From positions 12,510,493 through 12,574,492 of the forward strand of contig OX637362.1 of assembly GCA_951799405.1 (NCBI GenBank): a DNA stretch of 64,000 bases, read 5' to 3'. How positions within the stretch are numbered: the stretch's first letter is position 1; every line of letters begins with the position of its first letter. The stretch is from Agapetus fuscipes. Its lineage: Eukaryota; Arthropoda; Insecta; Trichoptera; Glossosomatidae. Under the pieces are notes generated by a model, which ran no database searches, was not told where the DNA came from, and worked only from the letters and a program-made list of their open reading frames with translations. Below are positions 1 through 10,390 of the stretch, one piece after another. Both the position numbers and the translations under genes were made by a program.

Positions 1-422
1 CGTATTTCACCACTCTGGTCTCAGAATATAATAATGAATTTCATTATCTCAGTTGTTTTTTCAGCGAAAGCTCCGCCGGTGTTGGTCCAACCGAATCTGA
101 AAACTTTTTCTTTCAGCCACCCCTCCCCAACATGTCATTCTACCCTAAATTGATTGTTCCAATTTATTTCGCTTGAAAAAATAGAGGAAATTTAAAAAGT
201 TTACTCCAGTCCTAGGAGAGAGAAAGGCAAAAAAAAAATACAAGTGGAACGTCAAAGATGGATGTTATTTTTTTCGAAGAAAACTTTTTTTGTGTACATT
301 TATTTGTGTTTTTTAGTTTTTAGTTTCTGTATGATATATACCTACATTTAAAAGTTAAGGGTATTGACGTATTGACTTTATTAAAGTATTGACTTTATGA
401 AGATTCATTTTAAATGGATAAT

Positions 423-680
423 CGTCGCTTTTGTGCTTGTTTGTCTTATCTCCATCAAAAGTAATTACACACGAGCAATCTTTGCATGCGCTTTGAATCA
501 AAGTGTCTAATAAAAACAGAAAATTGATTTTTAAAATATTTAAAACAACTCTCATACTATTATCGTATTTTACGTTTTTTTTTTGCTCACATTGTGTAAA
601 ATGTGATTTTTAAGACAATTTCCTTGAAAGGTTATCTTTAAATCAAAAGGTGGATAAGCCAAACAAGCACTGGCGGGACG
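423..680. mobile_element. MITE family C, full copy (about 258 bp)
   Basis: Terminal inverted repeats are visible: the left arm reads GTGCTTGTTTGTCTTAT and the right arm is its near reverse complement, ATAAGCCAAACAAGCAC, each followed outward by a CGTC/GACG end. The interior (fragments ACAACTCTCA and TGTGTAAAATGTGATT) recurs near 7.4-8.0, 17.5, 20.6, 28.3, 43.3, 47.1, 56.1 and 57.6 kb. There is no coding potential, so this is a non-autonomous DNA transposon. One sister copy (28.3 kb) is flanked by TA dinucleotides, which would suit Tc1/mariner, but other copies do not confirm this. Confidence 0.6.
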
Positions 681-839
681 TAACGTAAAAATAAACGGAA
701 CATTTTTCTTCACGAGTTGATTTATTTTCTTGAGCGTTTTCGGTGTAACCGCATCATTATCAAGATAACGTTTTAAAATGCAAAACAGGGAATCAACTTT
801 GTAACTTTTTGAGTACTTTATCCGCTCGACCATACATTT

Positions 840-1010
840 TTTAAATTATGTTTTAGTGTTGATCTATTAACACAGTGAAAGTCCATTTTTCATTATTTAA
901 AAATTCAAATGGGTAAAACATAGTTTTAATTACCTTATTTATTTATTTTTTGTGCTCGAACATTTTCGTCTAATGAGGCATCTTCAGGAGCAGAATGGTT
1001 ATTTTTCTTA
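840..1010 (-). mobile_element. Penelope-like element end fragment carrying a hammerhead motif
   Basis: The segment shares two blocks with the better preserved Penelope-like remnant at 6.36-6.5 kb: a small hairpin (GTGTTGATCT then TTAACAC) followed by CAGTGAAAGTCCATTTTT, and the hammerhead block at 953-992. No coding remnant is seen next to it. It is probably a decayed terminal (pLTR) fragment. Confidence 0.5.
953..992 (-). ncRNA. Hammerhead ribozyme motif (Penelope-type)
   Basis: On the minus strand: stem I TGCTC (992-988), core CTGAAGA (987-981), one extra T, stem II GCCT/AGAC with one mismatch and a four-base loop, the GAAA core, a tiny palindromic stem III (AAT/GTT with a wobble), cleavage-site C, and stem I return GAGCA (957-953). 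All invariant core bases of CUGANGA...GAAA are present. Stem III without a loop suggests cleavage as a dimer, as known for Penelope-associated hammerheads. Activity is untested and stem II is weakened. Confidence 0.6.
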
Positions 1011-1745
1011 TGTTTGAAAAGAAACCATTATTAAATATGAAATGATATTTGTTGTTAATTTGAATTTGCCGCGCAATCCCTGGGCCAACCAATTGGATTG
1101 GTCCACGGTATGCCCCGGGTCGCCATTGACGGAAAACAGCGGCCATTGAACGAAGTTGCCGAGTTTGTAGATTGTCGCAACTCGAATCAAATTTATTTTT
1201 TATTTTTATTATAAAGATTTGTGACTAAAATTCAAAAATATAACTTTATTGTAGTTTCGTTATTTACAGGTAATTCCATTATTAGTATTAGGTATATTCA
1301 TTATAATTAACCGTGTATTATATAAAAATGTGCATAATATGTTAACGACTAATAAAAAACCGTTATTTACAGCAACCACATACGTTATTTATTGGAAAAA
1401 CACTATACAACCTTAAAAATATTTCTACTTTTCAATCAAATAATATAACAAAACAACAAATATATTTTTTATAGAAAATATTACATGATTTCATCCTCCC
1501 TAACTAAATTCCTTCCCTCAGGCTTCTCTGCTTCGCGTTGTGTGAAGCATCTACGTGAACGGCTTTCATAAAAACCAGCCGAAGAAACACACAACTGAAA
1601 AAAAAAATACAAAACATACCAACCAACTTTCCTCGGAAAACTTTTTAATATTTTCGTGAGACGTGTGCGGGCATTGCAAATAAATGGTGTTAAGAAATAT
1701 TCGGCGATTCAATTTATTTATTTATTTTACCGTTACATTTTTGTA
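1010..1745. other. AT-rich stretch with no assignable feature
   Basis: I see no open frame with recognisable motifs and no repeat shared with the rest of the window. Poly-T runs and short direct repeats are present. Confidence 0.4.
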
Positions 1746-1748
1746 TTC

Positions 1749-2450
1749 ATCTATAATCTAAGATGCAGAGATATATGAGTCATTTAACTGAAAACGCCGT
1801 CATCTCCAAATTTTATGATTTTTAAGATAATTATTGAGAAGAATTTGTAACAAATCATTTGCTGTGTGCCTTGTCTTGTCTTGTATCCTGCCGCCATTCC
1901 TCTAGGGGTGGCCAGTACCTCCACATAAGTGCCTCCACTTGACTCTGTCCCTGCATACTTCTTTCATCTCATCTAATTTCATCACTCTTTTCATGCATGC
2001 TCTTCTCTTGTTTCCACTCTGTAAATTCCATTCATTCTCAATCTCACTTATCTGATCAATCCATTCTTTTCTAGGTCTTCCCCTTCCACGCTTACCTATT
2101 TGCAATGTGATGAAAACCTCACTTATTCCTTCGTAATTTTTATTGAAAAAGTATGATTTCGTGCAAACGCCGTCATCTCCAATACACAAATAATTGCGTT
2201 TTATTTTACTCAAAATCATCGCATAAAAGAGTTGACGGCGTTTGCATTTGGACGTCTTATATTTACATTTAAAGCTCTCAAATGTATGCCCACAAACAAA
2301 CACGTGTAGTTCGCGCTTACAAATTCTGAATGTGTACTTACAAATAAAATCCAAGCCTCAAACGAACATAAGCCCTACAACTTTTGCCGACCTTCCCTGA
2401 CACAGGAGTGACATTGTCAAAGTGAACCATTTTTTACAGTATGGGCGTGG
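1749..2450 (-). repeat. Family A repeat, split by an RTE fragment
   Basis: A family A tail (TAATCTAAGATGCAGAGATAT, read on +) starts near 1755, and its body resumes at about 2258-2445 with CACGTGTAGTTCGCGCTTAC and AAAGTGAACCATTTTTTACAG. Between them lie the R1 fragment at 1885-2100 and a short motif, ACGCCGTCATCTCC, found at 1795 and 2167 and inverted at 2231. The arrangement implies later insertions inside an A copy, but exact junctions are unclear. Confidence 0.55.
1885..2100 (-). pseudogene. RTE-like LINE (R1) C-terminal and 3' end fragment
   Basis: The minus strand encodes the end of an RTE-like reverse transcriptase protein: GKRGRGRPRKEW, then a helix-rich segment with NKRRACMKRVMKLDEMK and the terminus CGGTGHP followed by stop. 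A short 3' UTR and a microsatellite tail of the type (CAAGA)n follow at about 1870-1890. The same C-terminus occurs in the longer copy at 30.3-31.2 kb. Only about 65 residues survive, upstream of which the sequence is unrelated. RTE assignment rests on the GRGRPRKEW tail and the short microsatellite-ended 3' UTR. Confidence 0.7.
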
Positions 2451-2534
2451 AATATTATAGCCCTGGGTGGGCATTCTTCATTATCACATAGATGCAGTTA
2501 ACTCTTTAAATTCTGGAACAATCTATGCAACGAA

Positions 2535-2850
2535 ACTACGCAACTAAGCTACACATACAGTGCAACTTTTTGCTTGCGTTATCCCCGAAAGGGTCACATG
2601 TAGCAATTCAGGACCTTTTTTTTACGGGTGAGTACATCCCATCAACCACTTTCAGTTGAAGTGGGGGTTTTCCACCTCCCGGGGGGGCTGGTTCTCATTT
2701 CTTGTGAAGGCTTAGTACACCTTGCTGGTATTTACTTTAGGTTTGAAATACACACCGATACGGAAAATCATTTCTGACACCCTTGGTGGGGATCGAACCC
2801 TTGCTTTCGGTATGGATTACAAGCATTCTACCAAATAAGCTATCGACTTG
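2535..2850 (-). mobile_element. SINE family F (tRNA-derived) joined to family B
   Basis: On the minus strand, A-box-like and B-box-like tRNA promoter elements occur (ATAGCTTATTTGGTAGAATG, then GGGTTCGATCC). The family F body follows: GTGTCAGAAATGATTTTCC, AGTGGTTGATGGGATG and a 3' part near TAGCTTAGTTGCG. It directly follows family B (2855-3061), so this is one of the composite B-F copies. Confidence 0.65.
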
Positions 2851-2854
2851 ACTT

Positions 2855-3061
2855 TTTACGAGCTTGGTCGTCGCTTCAAAAATAGCTGTAAGGCTGGATG
2901 GACCTTTTGATGACCGATCTTTGGTAACGGTTTATGAATTGTTCACCCCAGTGAAGAGCAAATTTGAAAATTTAAATGATACATTTTTTTGCTCCGCTGG
3001 GAATCGAACCACAACCTTCCATTTACGAGTCCGAAGTGTTACCACTGCACTACAGGCCGCT
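2855..3061 (-). mobile_element. SINE family B, tRNA-like module
   Basis: The minus strand shows GTAGTGCAGTGGTAACAC (A-box-like) and GGTTCGATTCC (B box), then the family body ending AGCGACGACCAAGCTCG. The 5S-derived head seen in the copies at 19.7 and 50.2 kb is absent. It joins family F at 2850. Confidence 0.65.
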
Positions 3062-3087
3062 TCTTGTGCTATAATAAATACATGTGT

Positions 3088-3205
3088 ACTCTGGACTCTG
3101 GATGAAATGAAAGAAGTATGCAAGGACTAAGAAAAATGGCGGTTGATCTATAACGCTGGCATCTTTAATGATATATATCTTTGCAGCTTAGATTTAGATT
3201 AAGCT
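3088..3205 (+). pseudogene. RTE-like (R2) C-terminal scrap fused to a family A tail
   Basis: The plus strand reads LDEMKEVCKD, a stop, then a segment matching the WRLICN end of R2. This is followed within 15 bases by the terminal part of family A (ATATCTTTGCAGCTTAGATT). It is an internally deleted copy that still keeps the order coding end, then A tail. Confidence 0.55.
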
Positions 3206-3383
3206 TTTAGTGTAAAATTATTTTTCACACTATCTGATAAGTAAAGACACGATTATCCGAAACGCAGTCTATCTTACAAAATGGTATTGCAAATCTGTTC
3301 ATCTTGAAATCTTGAACGAATTGAAAATCCAAAAATAGACGCAAAAAAATCAGTTCATCCTCAGTCGCCGTACAGAGAGGATG

Positions 3384-3427
3384 TTCTCCTGAAGACGTCG
3401 GCTACGTCGCTGACGAAACGTAGAGAA
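3384..3427 (+). ncRNA. Hammerhead ribozyme motif, best folded copy
   Basis: Stem I TTCTC (3384-3388) pairs with GAGAA (3423-3427), extendable outward by a wobble and an A-T pair. The core is CTGAAGA (3389-3395), followed by one extra C. Stem II is GTCGGC/GCTGAC (3397-3402 with 3409-3414: six pairs, one G-T) with loop TACGTC. GAAA follows at 3415-3418, and the minimal palindromic stem III is ACGT. The predicted cleavage site is after A3422. All conserved core positions are intact. Flanking sequence (ATGTCAAACGACCGTAATT at about 3529) is shared with the copy at 27.3 kb, so it belongs to a dispersed element, presumably Penelope-like. Confidence 0.75.
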
Positions 3428-3469
3428 TAATGTTAGTTCTCACCGAACGGTTCGTTAAATATCCGATTT

Positions 3470-4080
3470 AAATTAAGTTTTAAAATTGTTCAGTTTTAAA
3501 AAAAATAAATAATATAATATAATTGTCAAAATGTCAAACGACCGTAATTCTTAAACTTAAACCTAACAAAAATAGACGTTGTCTGCAATATGTGTCTGTA
3601 TAAAATTCGCATAAATAGTATTTGGTTTTATTTTCAATGCATTTCATTACGAAACTCATCTCTGAGCTTTTCCTCATATTCAGAATAAATCTTACATCTT
3701 ATTTCTCTATCATAAATATGTACATTCATATAACTCGTACAATGCATGCCCGTATTCTCCGTTCTCAGAGAATGAGCTAGTATTTTGCATTTACAACGCA
3801 TCGTCCCCATTCCGCCGCATTCCTTTGCGTTCCGTCGTATTCCTCGCGGAGCCCGGCGGAAAGTTGTCGTGCACTTTTCGCATTAGCCATACAAAAGCTG
3901 CTGCACGAGCGGTTTGGATTTGACAAATGTTTTTATAAAGGGAGCAACGAGACATGGCGCGGTTTCGGAGGACCTATTCTAAACGGTTCCATGTTTTACA
4001 AAGTATTAAATTCAATATTCCAATCCGTAGATTCACACCCAAACAATGGATCTTCCTCAATTTTTAACCTTCTACAGGGT
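3470..4080. other. Mostly unique sequence with a GC-richer core at 3800-3980
   Basis: 3470-3560 is flank of the hammerhead repeat. 3800-3980 is locally GC-rich (CGCGGAGCCCGGCGGAAAG and neighbours) in an AT-rich background. I recognise no coding motif there. Confidence 0.35.
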
Positions 4081-4100
4081 GGGGTAGCATACTAATAATA

Positions 4101-4345
4101 ATAATAATAATCTAAGATGCAGAGATATAGTAACATTTAAGGCTCTCAAATGCATGCCCACAAACAAACACGTGTAGTTCGCGCTTACAAATGCTAAATG
4201 TGTACTTAAAAATAAAATCCAAACCTCAAATGAACATAAGCCCTACAACTTTTGCCGACCTTCCCTGACACAGGGGTGACATTGGCAAAGTGAACCATTT
4301 TTTAACTGTATGGGTGGTCAGCCTTATACCAACCTATAAGTCAAG
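4101..4345 (-). repeat. Family A repeat, near full length
   Basis: Read on +, it runs from TAATCTAAGATGCAGAGATAT to CCAACCTATAAGTCAAGGAA. Subfamily A1 features are present: the CACGTGTAGTTCGCGCTTAC block and AAATAAAATCC. A (TAA)n microsatellite lies directly at the tail side (about 4093-4111). Confidence 0.7.
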
Positions 4346-4349
4346 GAAA

Positions 4350-6300
4350 CTTAATAAAACTTCCTTTAGCACAACTTCCTTTTTTCAAAACTTAATAAAA
4401 CCTATTGTATGAGTCAAATTTTTATTATTTATTTTTTATAATATAGACACGTACCTAATTTTTTTTATTTAGATTTTGAAGATCAAATCAGGTAAGCGAC
4501 ATCCCCTATTCTCCATACACTGAGTGAACCGATTTCAGGCGTTTGTCATGACCCTTGCCAGCATATCAGGCGTTATACTGGCAATTTCTTCCAGGATATT
4601 GATCTTCAAATCTTGTAGGGTACTTAGACGGTTCACATAAGCACGGAATTAAAAAAAAAAAATGAAAAATATCACAAGGAGACAAATCGGGAGAGCGGGC
4701 CGGCCACTCCAAATCACCCCTGTTTGCATTGATCTAAATAAAATATATAGATGGAGCATAAGCGTATATATCCGACCCACATCATGGTTGCCCTAAATAA
4801 TAGTGTTTGCCCCATTTGCAATCAGTTGTTTACCAAGCGTCGGCAAGGAAACATCGAGGTACCTACATGTAAATTGAAGACGAATATCATGCGAAGATAG
4901 CCTGACAGTTCCATCATATTTTCAAATTTCCCCATATAAAAGAAATACTCGTAATATGTTAATTTAATGAAATAAAACTCATGATAAGTGCGTGACAAAT
5001 TATTATAAACAAAAGAATACAGTAAAAAAACACAAAATATAAATAAAAAACTCAGTTCTTCATACTTATACCCATTATTGACGATAGATTTTTTTCTTAT
5101 ATTGGACGCATTAATCGTATTTTTTAAGGTTTATTTAGATATAAATACAAAAGAAATAAAGATATTTAGATATTAAAATGTAAAGAAGCATTTTAGACAA
5201 CTTTCAGATATGCTCCTTTAAAATAACGGAGAAAAAAATCTGCTGATATTCATATACTCGTATTTTCAAATAATACTCTATTACATAAAAGTAAGATATG
5301 GGTAGTAATACGTCTTAGTTTTTTTTTAGTTCTTACACAGCCTTAAATATTATGCACTGAAAAAATTTAAAAAATAAAAATTTATTCGTATTGAGTTATT
5401 TTTCCTTACATTTTGGGAAACGTATGTTGTGAGACGTCAGCCCTGGGCGGTCATCTGTTAGGCATTCTTCACTGAGGGCGTACTTTTTGACACAGGGACG
5501 CACTAAGAACTTAGATACTTTCAGTGACAAAAAATGACGCTTAATGTGATACACATACAGTCTCAGTGAACATTAACGATAGTATGTATAGATTTGTTTA
5601 TGTGAAAAAGTAATGAATAAAATCAGTGTTATTAAAAAATCCAAAACATTTCTGAAATTTCTCGGGAAAATGTTGTGGCGCTTATGTTAATTTTAGATTA
5701 TTTTTAATGTTAGTGAGCATGCAGCATGTGTTAGCGTCAACTTACAGGTGTCTGCTTGTGGGCATGTATTAAAAATATATCATAAATAATAGTATTTTCT
5801 CGCCACTTACGATGATTATTGATGTATTGTAAGAATTATGTAAATATAATATGGCACATTTTTATTCCATTCTCAAGTCTTAACCGAACTGTGAAAAATG
5901 TAAGTCACTGTGATTAAATTATTTATAATTTCAATAAATATACTTTGCTTACAAAAAATGACTTTATTGTATTTTTAATGTGGCGGCCTGAGTACGGCAC
6001 CTGACGTTGTCATGGAGATCATGAAAGAGACGGAAACATAACAAAATTTAAAATGTTTCTTTCTCTTTCTTTCATAATGTGCCTACAATTTTGTGGCACA
6101 ACCGTTTGTATAGGAAAATACTCACGCGCTCCATCTATGTATATTATTTATATCGATGCCTGTTTGAGATGAGGCGCTCTGGAAAGTGTTCCCTGAATTG
6201 AAGTCACGTTCAGAAAGTTTCTGCATAATTGCCATCTTGTATACGGATAAAAATGGAGATCATCATGAAGAATTCTCGTTACAGAATGATCAGAAAGCCC
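4350..6300. other. AT-rich stretch without assignable feature
   Basis: I see no recognisable open frame and no family shared with the rest of the window. Numerous short A/T homopolymers are present. Confidence 0.4.
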
Positions 6301-6465
6301 AAAGGGATAACATATCTTTGCAGCTTAGATTAGATTAGGACGTAAATTATATAATATTATATTTTTTAGTGTTGATCTGTTAACACAGTGAAAGTCCATT
6401 TTTATAAATATTTAAAAATATAAATGGTAAAAGATTGTTTTAATTCACTTTATTTTATTTGTTTA

Positions 6466-6505
6466 TGCTCGAATATTTTCGCCTAATGAGGCATCTTCAA
6501 GAGCA
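6466..6505 (-). ncRNA. Hammerhead ribozyme motif, core mutated
   Basis: The layout is as at 953-992: stem I TGCTC/GAGCA, stem II GCCT/AGGC with a perfect four-pair stem, GAAA, and a palindromic AATATT stem III. The core reads TTGAAGA, so the essential first C of CUGANGA is T. This copy is predicted inactive. It lies about 250 bp downstream of a Penelope-like endonuclease remnant on the same strand. Confidence 0.6.
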
Positions 6506-6688
6506 GAATGGTTACAAATATATTTTTTTTAAATAATGTTCAAAACAATTTTCAAAACAATTTTATTTTCAAAACAAAAGCAAAATTCATAGACAAATTT
6601 TTTTTTAAACACAAATGTAAGATTCAAAAATGCATTATTGTTAGGTACAATGAAATTAAAAATTTTAATACAATAAAAATAAAATATG

Positions 6689-6946
6689 TTAGTTAAATAA
6701 AATAATAATAATAGTAACAAATAAAAAACAAATTATTGCAATATTGGTGAAACATTGGGAATCTTTCTTTCGGGAAAAGTCTTTATTTTTATTTTTGTAG
6801 ATTTCCAACGCTTCCAGAGCCATCAGTTTCCTCACTTCACACTCAGAGTGCATTACCTCTACATTGGTAATATCGAAAGTATGGTTTTTATCAATGCAAT
6901 GGTCTGCCATCTCAGAGTATGCAGATAAGAACAATAAAATAAGCAA
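6689..6946 (-). pseudogene. Penelope-like GIY-YIG endonuclease C-terminal fragment
   Basis: The 85-residue reading frame contains SEMADHCIDKNHTFDITN (residues 11-28), then VEVMHSE, and a helix RKLMALEALEIYKNK (residues 39-53). The pattern of His-containing 'A-H-..-NH-FD', then 'V-..-E', then 'R-..-L-..-EA-EI' is what I know from the C-terminal end of GIY-YIG nuclease domains of Penelope-like reverse transcriptases. The catalytic GIY-YIG motif itself is not present. Residues after about 66 look like downstream non-coding sequence. The fragment precedes a hammerhead-bearing end on the same strand, which supports the call. Confidence 0.55.
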
Positions 6947-7417
6947 ATAAAATAAAGTGAATTAAAACAATGTTTTACCATTTATATTTTTAAATATTTA
7001 TATATTATTATATTTATCACTGAATAATTAATAAGCTTGTTACGGAAATGCAAAGAAACAATAGAATTATTCAGTAAGTGAAAAAGTAAAACGAAACTTT
7101 TTGGGTTCTGATTTAAATGATACAAGTTGCGATGCGTTCAGAACGGTGTTTTCTAATAAAACGCTGTTCTGTGAAATGATACTGTTATTTCTGTCTTATG
7201 AATTTAAAGTGTGATAATGTGGTCGCTTATTCATAACGCTGCCTCAGACATTAACAGCCCAGCCAGACGTTGAGCTTTTGTAAAAACATGCCATGCCCAC
7301 ATTTCAAAGATTTTCATTTCACTCACTTGTTTCCTTTCGTTTCACGTCCATTTTTGCAGAAAAACCTCTAAGATTGTGTGAAAATCTGTGACTACAAAAG
7401 TGAAAACGACCTGTTAG

Positions 7418-8052
7418 CCTCTTTGTTTGTCTTTTGACCATTAGAGGCAATTTCACATGAGCAATGTTTGTATGTGTACTTTATCAATGCGTCTTATGAA
7501 AAATGGAAATTGATTTACAAATATTAAAAAGTACTGTTATGTTTTTAGGGTTCAAATAGTCTTCAAATTAAATAAAAATGGTCTTCTTTACCCGATATTT
7601 ATTTTATATTTAGATTTATTTAACAATTTCTGTTTATTTTTAACAATTCACTTTTATGGTTTAGCAATTTACATTCATTTCACAGTTGGTTGGTGCTCAC
7701 TTACACTCTCTTTCGCGTTCAGACGAAGAGTGTCGTATATAGACTGACTGCCTGCAAGCCGTTTGCGGCTTTTTGTACTACAAAGATAGTAGTTACCAGA
7801 AGCAAATTTTGCTGGAACCTTTCAGAAAGACGGTCTTCTAAAAGCTTCCAGTAGGATAAATTTGAATATCTCTTTACCCTAGGTACTAATAATAATTAAT
7901 CCTACTTATTTACACTCTTATCAGCAATAAATGTTACATCTACCTACCTAAATATTTATAAGTACTAACATCTATCACATTATCGTTTTTTATTAGCTCA
8001 GATTGTGTATAATTTTATTCTTTAGACAGATTCATGAAAAGGTGTTTTTTTT
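7418..8052. mobile_element. MITE family C copy split by a family D LTR
   Basis: The family C left part (TTTGTTTGTCTT, CACATGAGCAATGTTTG, ATGCGTCTTATGAAAA) ends near 7530. Its right part (CACATTATCG, AGCTCAGATTGTGTA) resumes at about 7976. The intervening sequence at about 7535-7965 is a family D LTR. The outer C ends are degraded. Confidence 0.55.
7535..7965 (-). mobile_element. Family D LTR (solo, 5' end eroded)
   Basis: Read on +, it starts TGTTATGTTTTTAGGGTTC, the reverse complement of the family D 3' end (compare 48.74 kb). It continues through the promoter and leader blocks shared with 29.3, 35.2 and 48.5 kb (GTAGTTACCAGAAGC, GAGTGTCGTATATAGAC). GTAC occurs at 7531-7534 and 7962-7965, but the LTR's own first 20 or so bases are missing at the distal end, so the duplication may be coincidental. 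Confidence 0.55.
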
Positions 8053-8115
8053 TTTCACAACAACTCACCAGAGTATGAAAAATAAGACTTCAGAAAAGCA
8101 CAAGCTCTTTTAATC

Positions 8116-8360
8116 TAATCTAATCTAAGCTGCAAAGATATGTTACATGAAGTATTCACATTATATGCATTTTCACAACCAGACACGTATTAGTTCGCAC
8201 TTAAATATGCCGCATGTGGACTTACAATATAAAAAACACAAATCTCAAATGAACATATACCCTGCAACTCTTGCCGACGTTCCCTGAAATACGGGTGACA
8301 TTGGTAAAGTTAACCATTTTCTACAGCATGGATGGTCAGCCGCGTACCAACTTTCCATTT
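8116..8360 (-). repeat. Family A repeat, subfamily A2
   Basis: Tail (TAATC)n on +, then CTAAGCTGCAAAGATATG, GCCGCATGTGGACTTACAA, CTGCAACTCTTGCCGAC, and TGGTCAGCCGCGTACCAAC. Near complete. Confidence 0.7.
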
Positions 8361-8477
8361 ATCTAAATATTGATCTTCAAAAGAATTGACTTCAGATGAA
8401 GTTTTTACAGTTATTTCATGTATTTTTTTTTTTTAATATACAGGATTTTTAAACATTTTTTTAAAAAAAAATTTGAA

Positions 8478-8700
8478 AGGGAATGTAATTCACCAACCTT
8501 TTTTTCCTGGCCAGAAACAAGTTTTAAGACTATCAATCAAAATTTATTTTTTTAAATCTTCAATGCATTATTAAATAATAGCTACCCAATGACATCTGTT
8601 GAATCCGGGTCGCAGGTGGGGTTGGAACCAGAGTTAGTGCCAATAGCGTAAATTCGAGCGCCAACGCCTCCCTCAACCATCCCAGCGACCAAAATATTTG
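8478..8700 (-). mobile_element. Candidate tRNA-like SINE family K, degraded
   Basis: It shares ordered blocks with 46.04-46.26 kb: AATTCACCAACCT, TTTCCTGGCCAG, GACATCTGTTGAA. In the second copy these lead, on the minus strand, to a B-box-like GGTTCGAATC. Both copies are degraded. A partial third copy on + lies near 16.22-16.29 kb. Confidence 0.35.
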
Positions 8701-9280
8701 TATTACCAAAACAATTTTTCTTCTAGGAAATAAATCTTAATAAATCAAACATCCTTCACTCAAACATTCTGAACTTATCTTATAACTTAAAAAGTCACAA
8801 AAAAAGTCTCAAAGTAAACACTGGAGACTTCTCAAAGTGTGAAAATCTGTAAGGTAAATGAAAATTGTAATTCGTTTTTCGCGGCGTGTCTTATCTACAA
8901 TATTTCTGCATTAAGGGAACAAGACAATTACCGAAATAATGGCGTTATGCAATCTCCACACAGACGACAATCCAATTTGGGGGCACTTTGCTGGCGGTGC
9001 AGATTGCGAGATAGGGGGCACACTCACCGGCGAACAGCGAGCGAGATGGGCGAACACATTTGGTGATCAGGTTACCTTATACGAGTTCTAAGACTCATCA
9101 TGGTATCATATTAAGGTCTATATTGTTTTTATCAATATGTACAAAATATTCCGTATTTCGTGGTTTGATGATAATTGGACGAATTCAAAATTTGAGTTAC
9201 GTAATTCTAAAATGGAGACACGCATTATCAAACTTACGTAAATTTATTGAATTTTTTTTTTTTTCTTTTTTTCCAATTGT
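8700..9280. other. Unique stretch with a GC-richer island at 8940-9070
   Basis: 8940-9070 contains GGGGGCACTTTGCTGGCGG and neighbouring GC-rich words. A 75-codon open frame crosses it, but I recognise no motif. No repeat match in the window. Confidence 0.3.
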
Positions 9281-9465
9281 TCAGATAAATGAGATTGCGA
9301 ATGAATGGAATTTACAGAGTAGAAACAAGAGAAGAGCATGCATGAAAAGAGTGATGAAATTAGATGAGATGAAAGAAGTATGCAAGGACAGAGTCAAGTG
9401 GAGGCACTTGTGTGGAGGTACCGGCCACCCCTAGAGGAATGGCGGCAGGATACAAGACAAGACAA
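9281..9465 (+). pseudogene. RTE-like LINE (R1) C-terminal and 3' end fragment
   Basis: The plus frame encodes NEIANEWNLQSRNKRRACMK through VKWRHLCGGTGHP and stop (9434), nearly identical to the 1.9 kb copy. The 3' UTR (CCACCCCTAGAGGAATGGCG) runs to an (AAGAC)n tail at about 9450-9462. 5'-truncated to about 50 codons, with a T-rich run just upstream. Confidence 0.7.
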
Positions 9466-9697
9466 TTACAATAAAAAAATAAAAAAATCTAATTACAATA
9501 AATACACAAAGTAAGCATAGCTTGTGTTTTGGGGAGAATCCCAACGTATCTTAACTTAAAATTAATCACTTAATAGATAAAGATCGTAAAAAAAATAATA
9601 TATACACCATTTAGTCATTTACTAAGCAGAAAAAGAAATACAAAAAATAAAATAAAGAGGTAACATGTTTTCATCAAGATCATTTTCATCATCATAC

Positions 9698-9743
9698 TTC
9701 ACGCTGAAGAAGCCCACCGTAGACATGGGCAAAACGTGCGGAA
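9698..9743 (+). ncRNA. Degenerate hammerhead motif
   Basis: Core CTGAAGA (9704-9710), one extra A, stem II GCCCA/TGGGC (9712-9716 with 9726-9730, five perfect pairs), then AAAACGT where GAAACGT is expected. Stem I TTC(A)CG pairs with CGGAA across a bulge. The G to A change at the first base of GAAA and a G at the cleavage position predict loss of activity. About 50 bp downstream, CCGGCCGTG..AGCCTAAAA also occurs near the 47.0 kb motif. Confidence 0.45.
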
Positions 9744-10109
9744 GCTCCAGTTTCCATAGACCACGGCAACAGATCCCGAAAAATATTCATCAGCCGGCCG
9801 TGTAAGCCTAAAACTGTTATTATAAAAGTTGTAAAGTCAATTTTTACTACAATCAAGAATATGTTCGATCGTTTATAAATTCACACTGTTTTCAAGCTCA
9901 ATTCGTCTCATATACCAGCGCTAAAGAAGAGCCTAGAGCTCCTTATAGCGTGTTTATATTCTTCAACATACCATTCCAAGAAAACAGCAAGGAGTCACGT
10001 TCAAAGCTTGCAAAAGCATTTGAAGGCGTCTTTGAAAGCCTTAAAAAATAATGTTCTTGTATGACGTCTGAATTTGACTAGGTGTGGTCAGCATATCCAC
10101 AGATGTGTC

Positions 10110-10390
10110 TTCCCTTTTTATTTTTTCTTAGCACACTTCTTTCAGCTGCACGACTTTTATGCTCTTTTTTCATTCTGTGGATTCAAATCATTTGCAATCT
10201 AGCTTATATGATTTATAAATTTTTCCTAGGTCCTCTTCATCCAAATTTGCCTTTTTAATTATTTTTCTACACTGTATTTCTCAGTTTTCTATGATTCATT
10301 TTTTCTAGCTACTCAAACGATTTCATTGTTCTCATTTTGTACTTTCTCTCTTATATTTTCGTTTACATTGCACTCATTCATACCTCTCAC
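10110..10390 (-). pseudogene. Decayed RTE-like LINE C-terminal fragment
   Basis: Conceptual translation of the minus strand gives MNECNVNENIREKVQ, matching the MNECGIKENMRMKVQ segment of the 30.3-31.2 kb copy. Broken pieces of the GRGRPRKEW and NKRR regions follow, with several stops and frameshifts. Confidence 0.5.

Larger units (their letters stand above)
6360..7035 (-). mobile_element. Penelope-like element remnant with inverted end repeats
   Basis: About 60 bp at 6395-6450 (AAATGGTAAAAGATTGTTTT, then AATTCACTTTA) is repeated inverted at 6954-7010. Between them, on the minus strand, lie a GIY-YIG-like C-terminal coding fragment (6755-6930) and a hammerhead motif (6466-6505). This order, coding end then ribozyme-bearing terminal repeat, with an inverted terminal fragment at the 5' side, fits Penelope-like retroelements. 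The element is heavily 5'-truncated. Confidence 0.6.
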
